DNA from: Massospora cicadina
Taxonomy: Eukaryota > Entomophthoromycota > Entomophthoromycetes > Entomophthorales > Entomophthoraceae
Assembly: GCA_022478985.1 (NCBI GenBank)
Contig: JAKSZP010005642.1
Location: 24,264-88,263, forward strand
Direction: 5' to 3'
Length of the DNA stretch: 64,000 nt
Notes under the pieces: model-generated
Databases searched by the model: none
What the model saw: the letters and a program-made list of their open reading frames with translations, nothing else
What the model was told of the DNA's origin: nothing
Part shown: positions 21,106 through 32,769 of the stretch, piece by piece
Position numbering within the stretch: position 1 is the stretch's first letter
How the letters are laid out: every line of letters begins with the position of its first letter
Program-made: the position numbers and the translations under genes

Positions 21106-21929
21106 TAGTTAATCAATTAACAAAAATCAGATGCCCCATTTCATAAGCAACTATGCACAACGAGATCTCAAGCATTCATCCAGTTCAATCTTCAAGGGAT
21201 TAATCTTGGCGAATTACCTAAAAATTTTCAAATCATTATTAACCTGAAATCTGTTTCAACTAATATCCAATTAAGTCGCCAGCGGGAATTATCCCCTAGC
21301 AATCCACAGGTAACCTAGGATGCTGGAAAGGTGGGCAAAAATCTTAACACATCCCCACTCTTGCTTAGATTTCCAGCGAGAATAGGATCAGGACAGGAGA
21401 GTGCCACCTCAGACCAGGTCGAATATTTCTTAATTTCTAGTGGATCACAGCTTATCTGCACTCAATGCTTCTCAGAACATCCTTCAGCATGCAGTTCACT
21501 TCCTTTTCCATATTGCTACTGCCTCCTCAGAGCATGGTCCTCATGACCCACTGTTCTGATGGAATAATTGATTTACTTGTGATTATTCTAGTCCCACAAA
21601 ACAAGTTTTCTCCCTAGTCAGAGCATATGACCCGTTTTCATATTCAGGATCTTGGTCTGGCGTCCTTGATTTCCTGATCTCCCTCCTCATCCTTGACAGG
21701 AGATCACCACCATTAATGTCTGGCTCACATCAAAATTAAGAATGAGCAATAATATTTGCTCTTGTTATTTTCTCTTAATAATTTTTTTTACTTGTACCAT
21801 TCTTACATTTTTCTGAAGATCTTATCAAATTAATTTTGAGATTAATTTCTCAAAAATTAGAGCTTGAAATATCCCAAAGTGAATAATGTTGACTAATATG
21901 AAATACTTACATACCCCCTCTCATCCAGC

Positions 21930-22930
21930 TTGTATGTCAAGTTTAACACTTGGTATCAGCAATATCTTAGTATTTTTGACAAAGATGCCAAGATCTTCCA
22001 ATTGATGAGTCTTTCTGCTGAAGAACTCTCTTCTATGGTCCCCCCTAGGAACCATACTCCAAGTCAAGCACCTGTAGGTAGTCCTTCCGCTGAACTACTG
22101 GAAATGGTTCTTGACCCCAATGAAACCAGAGTAGTGACTGTCTCAAACGACTCATTGCCAATTCTTCCTCTGTCATCAAATCACTAATTAGACTTCAATA
22201 CTCACCTGGATTTGGCTCCTTTTGCTGATACTCCTACTATTATTGTCAAGTCTCCTGAAGCAATGACATCCAATATTGATCAATTGTTTCATGCCAGATA
22301 CAACTTGCTTCCAGAGTTCCTTTTTTGACTTGGCCATTTTTATAAACCAGCTGCTCTTTCAACTGAACTGGCCATCAGAAAACGCAAACATTTTGAGCTC
22401 CCCTATGCAGAATTGTGGACCCAAGTAAAAGAGCTCTTTCCATAGCTCTGAACCTCTCCGATCTTACAAATATCCTAAATTGAGATGTTGCAGCCTATGC
22501 ACCTCATTTCACAGGCCAAGTTCTTATAAATTGGGTCACAAAGCTTCCAGCCTCCCCCAAATTCCAGCATTTATTCTGTTTTCAAATCCAATAAGCTCAG
22601 TCATTGTCTTCAGAATGCCATCCACTCCTTGCATTACTATCTTATATCTGGCACTTCCCATTGGTACCTCCCTTATAGCTCTGATATGGGGTATGATTCA
22701 GCAACCCTCTCCTAGCATCCCTTGCTTGATGCTGGCTCATATGTCCAACATTCTTGACAAAGCTCATTGCCAAGCGCTAAAGACCAATCTTCCAGCTTGT
22801 GCCATACTGGGATTACTCAGGTTTAATCACCAAATGCCTCTTCTTGTTCTGTTGCTTCACTCCCCAATCCAGGGTATCACGATTGGCAGGTATTGACATC
22901 TCAATTTCTCTTCCCTCGTTGCATTCTCTC
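21930..22930 (+). pseudogene. Opposite-strand ORF of B, unknown protein
   Basis: The same gene as 6026-6980 and 42239-41244(-). The first 86 codons are open (21930-22187: KFNTWYQQYLSIFDKDAKIFQ, PNETRVVTVSNDSLPILPL). After a stop the frame goes on with LDLAPFADTPTIIV, NLLPEFLF, HFELPYAELWTQVK, then a frame with SGTSHWYLP. It aligns with A1 in the same frames with mostly conservative changes although the DNA is clearly more diverged than A1 versus A2. Orientation is opposite to the B pol genes. Function unknown. Confidence 0.6.
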
Positions 22931-23036
22931 AGGGATCAGCCTCTGCTCAATGAACTTGTCTTCGAGTAGGTCTAGCCCTTGCTAGCATCCAATCTTAAAT
23001 AGATTTTGACAATTTATCCACCCCTACTGTTATACA

Positions 23037-23055
23037 TCCTCCCTCCCCAAGAGGC
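23037..23055 (-). other. Internal polypurine tract of B
   Basis: On the minus strand CGCCTCTTGGGGAGGGAGG, the B counterpart of 7135-7153 in A1 and 41104-41122 in A2. Confidence 0.5.
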
Positions 23056-23159
23056 GAAATAAGTGGAATCATCCCCAAGTCGAGGATAACAAATAAAAGA
23101 TTAAAATATGAGACTTTTTTATATGTATGCTTTTTTATAAATCTTTTTTATTCTTTTTT

Positions 23160-23380
23160 ATATGTGACATGACCTTCATCAGTTCAGTAGTCCATCTTTT
23201 TTATTATTCCCTTTAAACTGGTTCCTAGGTATACTCTGACCTACCAGTTTTCATGGTTCAGATGTCTTTTTCCAAGACTTAACCATTTATTTTGTTTTGG
23301 TGGTCCCTTTTAGGACTAAACTAAGAAATGTCAGGAAATAACCATCTCAATGGTTCAGCAGTCCTTCAAGAACACTCTTA
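23160..23380 (-). repeat. Linker repeat of B
   Basis: Single B copy of the A linker repeat, with aaactggttcctaggta, ctaccagttttcatggttcag and aggacta blocks. I found no second copy upstream of the B RT, unlike in A. Confidence 0.5.
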
Positions 23381-23399
23381 TTATTATTTTCTTAGATCC

Positions 23400-23622
23400 A
23401 CCGCTTTAGAAACTTACCATGGACTAGATTCACAATCCTTCCATCCAAGTGGTTTTTAATAAATATTCATCCATCACCATTTTAACAATTATCTTAAACA
23501 GACCTGAGCATAGTGCATCTAGCTTGTTTCTTCTTCTGAAACCATGCATATCATATTAGGCTTCTTTATCACCTACATAGTATTCAGATCATTCCAATCA
23601 GTTCTTTTACATCCTTTGTTTT
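23400..23622 (-). pseudogene. B integrase C-terminal end
   Basis: This is the part of the B integrase gene beyond the E1 insertion. Minus frames match the A1 text around GFRRRNKLDALFLG and LLDGRVVNxVHAKY, with stops. It continues at 25563 on the far side of E1. Confidence 0.6.
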
Positions 23623-23637
23623 GGCCTTGATTTTTTT

Positions 23638-25547
23638 ATTTAACTGAGGTAAGCTGACCAGGTATAGACATTACTGAATTAAAACTAAAAATCCTAATAA
23701 AAATTAATGATTCAAATGAAACACCCAAAATGGATGGATCAATTGAATCATACCTAACAAATATCCAACCAGGTGGGCAGCGAATACTGCTTCCTTCCAT
23801 GGTGGATGAAAAGGGGGATTGGGGGGCTCGTCTTTGGCTGCATCCATCTCATTCCAGAGTAGGGTGCGTGTTAAGGCATATAGTAAGGGTGTGGGGGCAT
23901 CAGCGGTATGGGGCTCAATAACCTTGATGACTGGAACTTCTAAATAGTTGCCAGCCATCATTATACCAACGATGTATTTGCCCAAAGCGTCTTCAGCTTT
24001 GAGGTGGGCGTCTGGGAATCTAACAAACTTGACAATGTTGGTTCAGGTTATTTTTGCTTTTGGATTCCGTGCTACTCTTACCAGGTCTGGATGGCTTCAG
24101 TGACGTTTTTGTGTAAAGTTTTCATGTTGATCTTACTTTGTGCAGTAAGATTTTTGGGGATGATGGGAGGTGGAATTCCTCCTGCAAGCGCAGCCACAGA
24201 TTTGGTGGCAGCTTTGCAAAGCGGATGGAAATCTGGTGTGGCGGCTGCTTCTATTGCAAGCTGGTGGTCGCTGTAGAATGGTTTGGCATTAGGTTGTGGG
24301 ATATATTTCTAAGGCGGGAATTTTGCATCCCATTCTGCATTACAGAGCCTCTCAACTTGCAGCGTCAGTTCTACAATGATGTTACCTGATTTGTCGATTT
24401 CATCCATTAAATCCCATGGATTTTGGTTGAATTGGATTGGGGAATCTGCGCACAGTTGAGGTTTGTTCAGTTTTTTGTGGACGCATGTGATCAAACTGGG
24501 ATCTAATCTGATTTTTGGTTGGATGAATTATTTATGGCATTGGGTCAAGGTGGGTGCTGATTGGTGGCTGTAGGTGCATTTGCAGCTTCAGGCATTGGAG
24601 GAGGGGAAGGTAGGATCGTACCCCATGTCAGAGTTGGCGCGGGGTGGGTGGCAGATTGGTGGGCATCAGGCAAACCTTCAGCGTCTGTGGGAGTTTCTGT
24701 GTACAGGCATTTACATTTTGAGTGATCTAACTTGAAACAGGATGGACAAATTGTCCATCTGCCCTCAACGCGGGCCCATAACGGATGGTCGGGGGCAGAT
24801 GGGATGGTGGTACAAGGGGGAATTGCCAAAGAAATTTTCATAAATTCAGGGCTTATCATGGCATATTCCAGAGGCACAGTGAGGCGTGTGGCCCCATTTG
24901 GGACAAAAAATTGTAAGATGGGGTTGGCGCCGTAGGCTGCCAAACCTTCCATCAGCTCCTGGTGGAGCACTTCAGGGGGAGGTGGGTGGGCAAACCAGTG
25001 AACTGGACCACCAAGGTGGTGTCTGTTGGGAGCTGGGTCTGAGTTGTGAGAAGGGGAATATTATTAAATACTAGCAGCAATATTGCCGCAGTGGCTGCAT
25101 CAGCTTCACAGTGGAAGCCAAGATCAAAGTACCCCATAGGGGCGGAAGTCAATAAAACAGGCTGGTGTCATCACCGCCTGAGCCATTTTGATAATGGCTT
25201 GCTCATTGTAGGGGAAGAATTTTTTCATATGTAACCCTAAGGCTGAAACACATGTTGCTCCGGGGGAGCACCAGGGGGCAGTGGGGCACCGCTTGGGTTT
25301 GTGCAAGATGAGCATCAAGATCCTTGGGAGGAACAAATCACCTCAAGGGTTTGGAATGACTAGGCGAGCCAGTACAAGCGCTTTTTCTTATCAGACAGAA
25401 AATGGAGGAGGGAGTTTTGCCGCTGCCACATGCTGGGACAGTCGATGGGGGATCCAACAACATCGGAGAAATACTTTGGTGTACAACTAAGTGTTTGTTT
25501 TTAATTAACCAAATAAATTGCTTAAAAGTTATGCCGAGTGGAGAGAG
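23638..25547 (-). mobile_element. E1: full-length gag-only LINE-like element
   Basis: 1910 bp bounded by the TSD ggccttgattttttt at 23623-23637 and 25548-25562. The 3' tail lies at the left: on the minus strand ...CAGTAATGTC, CAGCTTACCTCAGTTAAAT, then the T-rich target. The element holds one gene, an ORF1/gag-like protein, and nothing resembling RT or endonuclease. E2 and E3 have the same ends and nearly the same length (1894 and 1923 bp), so this is a complete element and not a 5'-truncated LINE. It sits in the B integrase gene. Confidence 0.85.
23700..25420 (-). pseudogene. E1 ORF1/gag-like protein with CCHC knuckle
   Basis: Order on the minus strand: an N-terminal region (VPHCPLVLPWSNMCF), a globular block (TLVVQFTGLPTHLP, then LMEGLAAYGANPILQFFVPNGATRL, reminiscent of an RRM-like ORF1 core), the knuckle CPSCFKLDHSKCKC (C, C, H, C at residues 75, 78, 83 and 88 of the frame 24970-24545), a Pro/Ala-rich linker, and a C-terminal domain ending ADAPTPLLYALTRTLL shortly before the 3' tail. 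Stops and frameshifts break it into at least five pieces. The knuckle suggests RNA binding. Homology to a specific LINE clade is not something I can assert. Confidence 0.7.
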
Positions 25548-25562
25548 GGCCTTGATTTTTTT

Positions 25563-26640
25563 TTCTTCAAGGCTATATTGATTGCTTGCAATTTCATCTT
25601 GATCAAGATATTTGAAAGTTGGAGTAGGTAATGCTTGTCACTCATCCCCAATGTTGGTTCAACCACCAAATATCAAATTGGCAGTAATGCAGCCTTCCTT
25701 CCATACAATAATTCATGCGTTTTCCCATCTCTGTATGGTTACTGATGTTATACACAAACTTCAACAAACTGAAGTATGTTCACATGCGGAAGACCTCCTA
25801 GCGACCAGCTCATAGTCATGGCCAGCATTTCATTGAGTCGTTTTACCAGTCCATTTTTCTCCAGCTGGTTAAATATTGACATGACTCCTTAGATCCCCAT
25901 TATTTCATCTAACCTTAGGATCACTTGGGATGTGGAATTCATCCCACTGTCGCTTAACAAGACTTTCAGGCATACATGGTGATATAAAACTTGATCCAGG
26001 ATAAACCTTGCAGTGCTTGTAGCGTCCACTTTCTCCAGAGCCTTTGTATTGACCCATCTAGTCAGATTGTCAATCACAACTATTATATATTTGACTCCAC
26101 CTGTGCTCATAATCAGTGGTCCCACCACATCAATGGACACTGTATGCTAGGCAAATCCAGGGTGGGCCAGTCAAAAACCAGTTTTTTCCTTGCAGGGTTT
26201 GTGCAACTGGTACTCCACACAGCAATCCAGATAATCAGCCACATCGTAGATGATAGACTTCCAGTAATAGTATTAACAAATGTGGTTAGTCATCTCCTCA
26301 GGCCTCCATGTGCAACAAAATCATGCGCAGCTTGAACAATTACCACTCATTATGACAGTATTGGGGATAATAGTCATTTTCCATCAATAATCTTAAACAC
26401 TTGTCCTTCCTTGGTCTCAGTGTTTTCCATCACTTTCCAAAGTGCACATTGGATCTCTCGGGGCTTGTTTTCAATTTCTCCATTGACCATTTTTTGGAAC
26501 AACTCATCAGCTTGTTGGTATACCACTTGGATAATTTGTAACCTTGATAAGCCATCTGCATTCTGATGGGAAGCTCCTGCTTGGTGAACTACATCATAGT
26601 AATAAGCCTAAGCTTCAATGCCATCAGGCCAGACGTCCTT
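25563..26640 (-). pseudogene. B integrase
   Basis: Minus from 26640: a zinc-domain relic, then MSIDVVGPLIMSTGGVKYIIVVIDNLTRWVNTKALEKVDATSTARFILDQV (ORF 25889-26140), with both the IDV segment and the VIDNLTRWV signature of Gypsy integrase cores, then a degenerate DSGxNSTS block carrying the second Asp. E1 interrupts the C-terminal domain, whose end is at 23400-23622. Confidence 0.78.
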
Positions 26641-27000
26641 CTTGTTCTCTTAGATTATGCACGCAATGCAGAAAAGTGTGTTCCATCACCTTAAGTTGCA
26701 TTTCGTAAATATAAACCAAAAATGATTACAGGCTTAAAACACCACAAGGCATTTATGCTCTATCACAGTGTAGTTCCGTTCTGCTGCTGACAATGTCTGG
26801 CTCACATAAGCTACCTAAATGCTCTTCCCTGAGCTCATCTACTTGACATAGGATGGCTTTAATTGCCATTAACAAATCAACGGTCTGTACTATAAATTTC
26901 GATTGAAATTTAGATATTTCAATATTGGAGAATCTATCAGATATCAGAGTAACACATCAAAAGAACTCTGGGCCTTTTCATTCCAAATAAATCCTTTCTT
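26641..27000 (-). pseudogene. B RNase H
   Basis: Decayed match to the A RNase H: AIKAILCQVDELREEHLGSL-type text and AAERNYTVIEHKCL in broken frames, colinear with 8836-9078 of A1. Identified mainly by alignment with A1. Confidence 0.6.
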
Positions 27001-27785
27001 TGGATCCTTCAACAAATGAAAGAGGGGCTCAATGATTCACACGAAATCCTGTACAAACCTTTGGTAGTATCTGACTATTTCAAGGAACACCTTGATATCT
27101 CAAACACTTCTCTGGATGGCCATCCGATCTATGGCCTCAATATTCTGGGCTTGCGGCTGCAGTCCTTAGAGTTTGTACCAAACCCCAGATATTTCAACTC
27201 TTTCTTAAGGAAGTAGCACTTCCTTGGCTTAGTCTTCTGGTTAGCCACAGACAGTCTCTTGAACACTTTTTCCAAGTGGCGTAAAGGTCAGTAAAGGTCC
27301 TACTGAACACATTTGTATCGTCCAAGTACATCAGGACGTGTGACAACTTTAATTCATATATATGGCGTCCATAGCCCTCTGGAACGTCGCAGGCGAGTTA
27401 CATAGCCTTGGGGAATCCTCATTGGTTGAATCAGCCCCTTCGTGGTGATAATTGTGCATTTCTCCTGATCTTAAATTGGCAAATCGATTTACCAATATCT
27501 AGATATTAGATCCATTGTGGAGAAATACTTTGCTCCATCAAATTAGTCTAATGCATTTTCAATTCGTGATAGTGGATACTAATTCTTCTTCATTATGTTT
27601 TCAGCTTCTGATAAGTGATTACCACCTGATTAGAGCCATGCTTCTTCTTCAAGTTCGGTAATGGGCTTGTTCAGGGACTTGACGATGGAACTAGAAGCCT
27701 GTGCTTCACTAGTTTGCTGATCTCTCCTTCCACTACCACCTCAGTGGCCTTTAAATGTCAAATTGGTCTCATTCTAATCGGCAAA
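27001..27785 (-). pseudogene. B reverse transcriptase, absent from A1/A2
   Basis: Minus from 27785: VVVEGEISKLVKHRLLVPSSSP, a VITYQKLK block, then the catalytic MYLDDTNVFS with YLDD at 27317-27328 and both aspartates present, and the thumb downstream. Numerous stops and frameshifts. This segment of about 700 bp is exactly what A1 and A2 lack: the flanks at 27785 and 27010 correspond to neighbouring bases near 9322 and 9255 in A1. Confidence 0.75.
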
Positions 27786-28589
27786 TTTTACCTGGTGTTG
27801 ACTTAATGGATGAAATTCCTTGCACATACCAAATTATAATCATCCTGGGCGCAGATTTCCTGATACTTGTCGAATAATTTGAGCACCTTCTCCTTCTGTC
27901 TTGCCATCATATTAACGAGTTGCTCTCAATTGACCAACAGATTGATACTCTCAGTCACCCTTTCCAGTAATCCCACCTCATTGAGGGTAACAAAATCATG
28001 GAATTTCATCAGTTCCATCATCAGGATCATATGGACTAATGTGATCTGATTTTTCTCAATATTCATTTTTTTCCGCTCAAATTCTCCAGGAGAGCTCAAA
28101 TTTCTCGATGGGCCAGCATAGTTATTCCAGGAGCCACCCATGGCTCTACTCTGGATTTCTTCCGGGGGCTACTGCCTCTCCATACAACAGCTCAGGTATC
28201 TCCAACGTTAATCCTGTGGTGATTATGATCTACAATCCTGGAAGTATGTTCATCAAATTTTTCATTCGTAGCAGGATTTTCTGATTTTCCAGGATTTCCA
28301 TCAACATATCTCTTCATTTTCACCCAACCAATTGGTAGCAAATTGGGATAATGCCATCACTGTAGATTAAATTGATTAAATCTTTTCTCCTGGTCAGTGG
28401 AGTTTCCCCATGTCTCTGTTAAACTAAAGGTAGTTTCTGAACCAATATGGTCAACATATTAGTTTGAAGTTACATTTACCTCTTTAATTTCTTATAAACA
28501 TGGTCCCAATAAGTATATTATAGCTTTAATTGCAGAAACTATTGCTAAGGCGGATACCATTAGAAATATAAATCAGAGTGGTAGTGCGC

Positions 28590-28745
28590 TGTATTCTTCA
28601 CAGGAGATGGTTGTTTTTGTCCTAGCAATCCCATATTCTTTCTAATGCTCTAAATCAGGCGGGATTCTCGTCTTCTTTAACAGTTTGGTTGTGACAATAT
28701 TAATAGGTGCTCTACTGTCATTTATCTCCTGTACCTGTACTCAAT
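28590..28745 (-). pseudogene. B aspartic protease relic
   Basis: A minus-strand frame INDSRAPINIVTTKLLKKTR..PPDLEH...SCEEYSALPL matches the C2 protease (IDTGAPVNIVSTKLVAKL...SKGAYSALPL). The DTG triad reads DSR, so it is inactive. The match shows that B and C are related through pol despite unrelated LTRs. Confidence 0.68.
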
Positions 28746-28769
28746 TGACCAGTATATCAATATCTGTAC

Positions 28770-30440
28770 ACTCATAGTAGTTCAAAATCATATTTACTGA
28801 GTGTATAGTAGCGTTATTCGCCAAATTATGAGTGTGAATAATATGTGCCATTAGATCAGGAAATGTTTCCTTAATTGCTCTACGGGGGTATACAGGTTTG
28901 CCTCATCTAATATGACCTTGGACAGACCTTCTGTATTCTCTGTGGATCAAATCTTAACTTCTAGTTGTCACGCATATGGGCAAGCAACCTCCTTAACTAT
29001 TTTGGGGTCGATCCCCTTTGCTCTGGATCTGGTTACCACATTTATAATTAAATTATCCACTTGATAAAGTTGGTCTGGTGCATCATCATAGATGAACATA
29101 TCATAAATGTAAATTTCTTTATTTAAGATATCATGGGAATGGGGTTTTCCGCAGCTCTATATTTTTCCTCATCTAGGCCGCAGGCCCTTTTCCTGACTCA
29201 TGTGCAGGTTGGCCTTTTTTGCTGAGACCACATTGATCTTCTCCTTTGTCTTCTTGCTATAGCTTTGAGCAGTGAAGGGACCCTTCCCTCCACACTGATG
29301 ATAGCGTTTGTCTTTCTTGTCTGTCTGCTTGAACTACTTGGGCTTGTTTCCCAGAACAATTCAGATATTGAACTCCTTAATGCTCTCAGTCATCTTTGTA
29401 AAATTCGAATTTTGAACTAGCTTGGTTTAAAGCTTCGATTAGGGGCTTTGGACGTCGCTCCTAGTATCTTCAAATGGTCCACTATTTGTGAGGTGGTAAT
29501 TTTGGTCACCAATGCAGAAGACACTATTTGATGTAAATCGTGATAGGGACATTGCGCCGCTTGTAGTGTGATCAGTTCAAAAAATTGTCCAATAATTTTG
29601 CTCTTACAAAATATATGATTCTTGATAAAATTGGTCAGCAAAATTTGCTAAGGCCTTGTCCTTCTGGAATTGAATCCCCATAAATTCCTATTTGTGTTTT
29701 GACTTATGTGTGAGGGCTCCAAACTCCTTCATTATGGCAGCTTTGGCCTCTTAGTAAGACCAGCTTTCACCCTCTAGATGAGGTAACACCAAGTTTTGAC
29801 AGTCTGTTTCCAAAAAGTTCATCACAGGCAAAGTTCTTTGGCAATCATCATACCTGAAAATAGTCATCTCAAACAATTGAATTAATGCAGGAATGTTTTC
29901 CTGATGAAATGTGGGTAATTTCGGCGTAGCTCTAAATTCCTCCAAAGTTCTCTACCCACTACTCTCAGCTCAGCTACCCAACTGACTTGAGGTTTGATTT
30001 TTGAGGTCTTCTCCAAAATGGCTGCAATTGGTGTCAGCATATTTTTGAGAATCGTCAACTTCCTAAATGGAGTTCTTGGGGTCCTTTATTCAGCGTCAGT
30101 CACTGAATAGGGTTCACATTTGCATCTATGAGTCTTCAATTCTTCGATTTGCTTCACTAGATGCTCTAAGTCTGAGATAAGGTAACTCAATCAAACATGA
30201 TCCTCTTTTAATTCAGTTTCTTAAAGAAAACTTCTTAAATTAGATCTCCTTCTTTTTTCTTTAATGACATTGCTTTCCCTAGTAATTCATTGCTGAATTT
30301 TGAGACATCTTTGACTCCTTCCTCCATCTTAGTAGCTCTCTCCTCCAAGGCACAAATTCTCTATGATTGGCAGAAGTAAGGAGCTCTTTTTGGTTGCCAA
30401 TTCCGTCCTAAGTTTTCTTAAATCGCCCTTGCATGACATC
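28770..30440 (-). pseudogene. B gag region
   Basis: From about 30440 on the minus strand: a charged, possibly coiled start (EELKTHRCKCEPYS), then capsid-like text spread over frames including 29945-29751 and 29641-29417 (FIKNHIFCKSKIIGQFFELITLQAAQCPYHDL), and a degenerate zinc-finger-like YHQCGGKGPFTAQ near 29300. Placement between PBS and protease makes gag the natural reading, but similarity is weak and the frames are badly broken. Confidence 0.5.
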
Positions 30441-30461
30441 TTATTAGAGAATCTTACTCGA

Positions 30462-30485
30462 CTACCACCTGTAGCGAGCACCAAT
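30462..30485 (-). promoter_or_regulatory. B primer-binding site
   Basis: The minus strand reads TTGGTGCTCGCTACAGGTGG directly inside the 5' LTR, sharing TGGTGCTC(A/G)CTA with A1 and C1. This fixes the LTR end at 30486 and not at the more obvious TGTTACAATC further right. Confidence 0.65.
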
Positions 30486-31625
30486 TGTTAAAAATTGGGA
30501 GTAGTTTAATATTCTCGTGAGTACCAAATGTTACAATCATGTTTTCTTCACCAATTGATAGCTCCCAAAAGTTAACTGCACATGTTTAATGAGTGCACAA
30601 TTCGTATATTTTGACAGTAGTTGTTGCATGATTGACAATAGTATGACAACTAATATCTGTAGGTGAATAGATAAACCTGTTATGGTTCAACGCTAGACCT
30701 TTGAAAATCCACAATATACTGTTGATGTCAACCCTAGGGACTTCTTACCTGATCCGCCTAACTTGATCTACTTTTAGATTCAGAGGTTTACGGCCTTTCT
30801 TATCATCATGCTGAGTCTGCGTAGATTCTCATTTAAGTTCATCTTCTCTTCTAAGTATCCTGTATCCTTACTCTTTATACAAAGAAAGAGTACTAATTAT
30901 TGTATACAACAACAATACTTACTGTAGATGACTAGAACCTAACTCTAATATTGAGCTTTTTATATCTCTTGGAGTCTTTTTTTATTACTGTGAGTTGTTA
31001 GAGAATTTAATGAGTGAATTTGGCGACAAACCCTCAGTTGTCACCTCGGCCATGAAACATCAGCCTTTGCCATTGAACTTCCTTTTGTTTTCTCACTGGC
31101 GATGGTCTACTCCATCTGGCTAAGATTCCTCCTACAGACATCCTCAGGACCTAAAACGGAAAGATCCATAAAACGTGCCTCTAACATTTCTCACTTAATC
31201 ACAGTGAACCAACCATATCTGGCTAACAACCTGCTAAGGTAATGGGACTCTTTACCCAATATGGCAGGTCACAAAAAATGATCAATTTGCTAGTTTCAGG
31301 CGGCATCACTTGCCTCGCAACTGCTACTTAAATTCCTAATTATTTAATGAAACCTAACTGATCCCAATTGATACACTTGATAGTTAATCAATGAACAACT
31401 ATCAGATGCTCCCATTTCATCAGCAACTCTGCCCAATGAGATCTCAAGCATTCACCCAGACCAATCCCCAATGGTTCCAAACTTGGCGAATTATTTAAAA
31501 TCTCCCAACCATTTTTAACCTGAAATCTGAGTCAATCAATATATAATTAATTCGCCTACGGAAATTATCCCCTAGCAATACACAGGTAATATATGCAGCT
31601 TGAAAGGTGAGCAAAACTCCTCACA
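30486..31625 (-). mobile_element. B 5' LTR
   Basis: 1140 bp, matching 14350-15246 plus 21111-21349. On the minus strand it begins TGTGAGGAG and ends ...TTTTTAACA before the PBS. Confidence 0.8.
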
Positions 31626-32339
31626 CTTGAATTATTGGCCACCAATGACGTGGCCTCAATTAACTTATTGCTCCTATTTTAGTTCAGCTAAATATTCTAT
31701 TTTTCCCCACACTAATGTTAAAGCATTGTAATAGGATCCCTTATAATTATTATAACCAACTGTCAGTAATTCATTTACATATGTGATATATATATTTTAA
31801 CTGGTGCATTAATCTTATGTGGCAAAATGCTTGGAGCCCTATTTCATTCACTTTCCTGGACTAATTTGAATAATATGCTGGTAGGTTATACTCTTAAGTA
31901 CTGATTAGTAATCACAAAATGCACCAATGAGAAACCTGGTAGAGAGAGCATCCCCAAGTGAGATTACCATCTGTAAAGGGAGTCTGTTTTCCTCAGTAGC
32001 TAGTTATAGTCTACTGCTAAGTTAGTATAGCGATCTTCAGAAGCACTGACAGTATTAGATACTACAGTGTACTCTCTTATTTTATTAAAATCCTATTTTA
32101 AAACCTAAGGCTTCCTTTAGTTAGTTTTTACCCAGATTGCTGTCTTCAAACAGTATCCGGTTTAGTTAGGTGTTTGACATGTGAATCTGAAATATGACGC
32201 CTAAGTGCTGATTTCTAAATTGAGGACAGTAAATTACTACTCAACTGAATGTGAACCTGCTGGCGGCGCCACCTTACCACCACAATGATTACAGGACATA
32301 ATAAGTCAAGAACTTCTGAAAGCTGGCCACAGAAGAAAA
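31626..32339 (-). other. H protease-RT linker remnant
   Basis: Sequence between the B insertion and the H protease. By the nested reconstruction it belongs to H. No domain was recognised; minus frames are full of stops. Confidence 0.4.
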
Positions 32340-32615
32340 GTGATTTACATAGAACTTCTCTGGCTAGTTCATAGTATGCCATTTCATAGACTCAGAGATG
32401 CTAACAAGATTGGAAGAGCCTCATCCAAGTACAAAGTTAAATGGTGGGAAGTTTTCAGATTAATAAAATCACCAGTTGCACCAGTATCTAGAAGCGCCTG
32501 TACAGTAATTTTTGTCTTAGAACAAAAGTCAATGGGGAAGATGAAATATGCCTAGTCTTCAATAAAGGAAGAAGTTAGTGTAACGTCAGCAAGATCAAAA
32601 GGAGCCATTATGAGA
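32340..32615 (-). pseudogene. H aspartic protease
   Basis: A minus-strand frame starting near MAPFDLADVTLTSSFIED continues to VQALLDTGATGDFI, a canonical retropepsin active site (AL(I/L)DTGATG.FI) with the DTG triad intact, and runs on for about 30 residues (HHLTLYLDEALPILL) before degrading. This is typical of Gypsy chromovirus-type proteases and differs from the DTGAPVN type of B and C, so it belongs to H rather than to B. Confidence 0.75.
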
Positions 32616-32769
32616 AGTAGTTTTCTGGTAATTGACAGGCTAGCCTTTGTTCTTATAAAAAATACTAGTTAACTCTACTTGATAAGTTGACCAATTAGGA
32701 TTTTCTGGTACATTTCAATACTCCCATTAGCTGGAAGAACACTAGAATCACACATAGTTTGGTGTTTTA

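Larger units (their letters stand above)
14350..21349 (-). mobile_element. B 3' LTR, split by C1
   Basis: Two parts, 14350-15246 and 21111-21349, join into an LTR of about 1.14 kb matching 30486-31625. On the minus strand it begins TGTTAAGATTTTTGCCC at 21349, with the PPT-like AGAGTGGGGATG on its internal side (21350-21361), and ends at 14350. The split point carries the C1 TSD. Confidence 0.8.
14350..31625 (-). mobile_element. B: Ty3/Gypsy element carrying C1 and E1
   Basis: LTRs of about 1.14 kb: 14350-21349 (split by C1) and 30486-31625. The minus-strand internal part has PBS, gag, protease, RT with YLDD, RNase H, integrase, an internal purine tract, an opposite-strand ORF and a PPT. This is the fullest member of the A/B group, with gag and RT present, and so a model for the autonomous partner of A, although every ORF is now broken. 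No clean TSD was found; cttg/cttga is shared at the junctions 14348-14351 and 31626-31630. Without nested elements it is about 9.5 kb. Confidence 0.8.
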
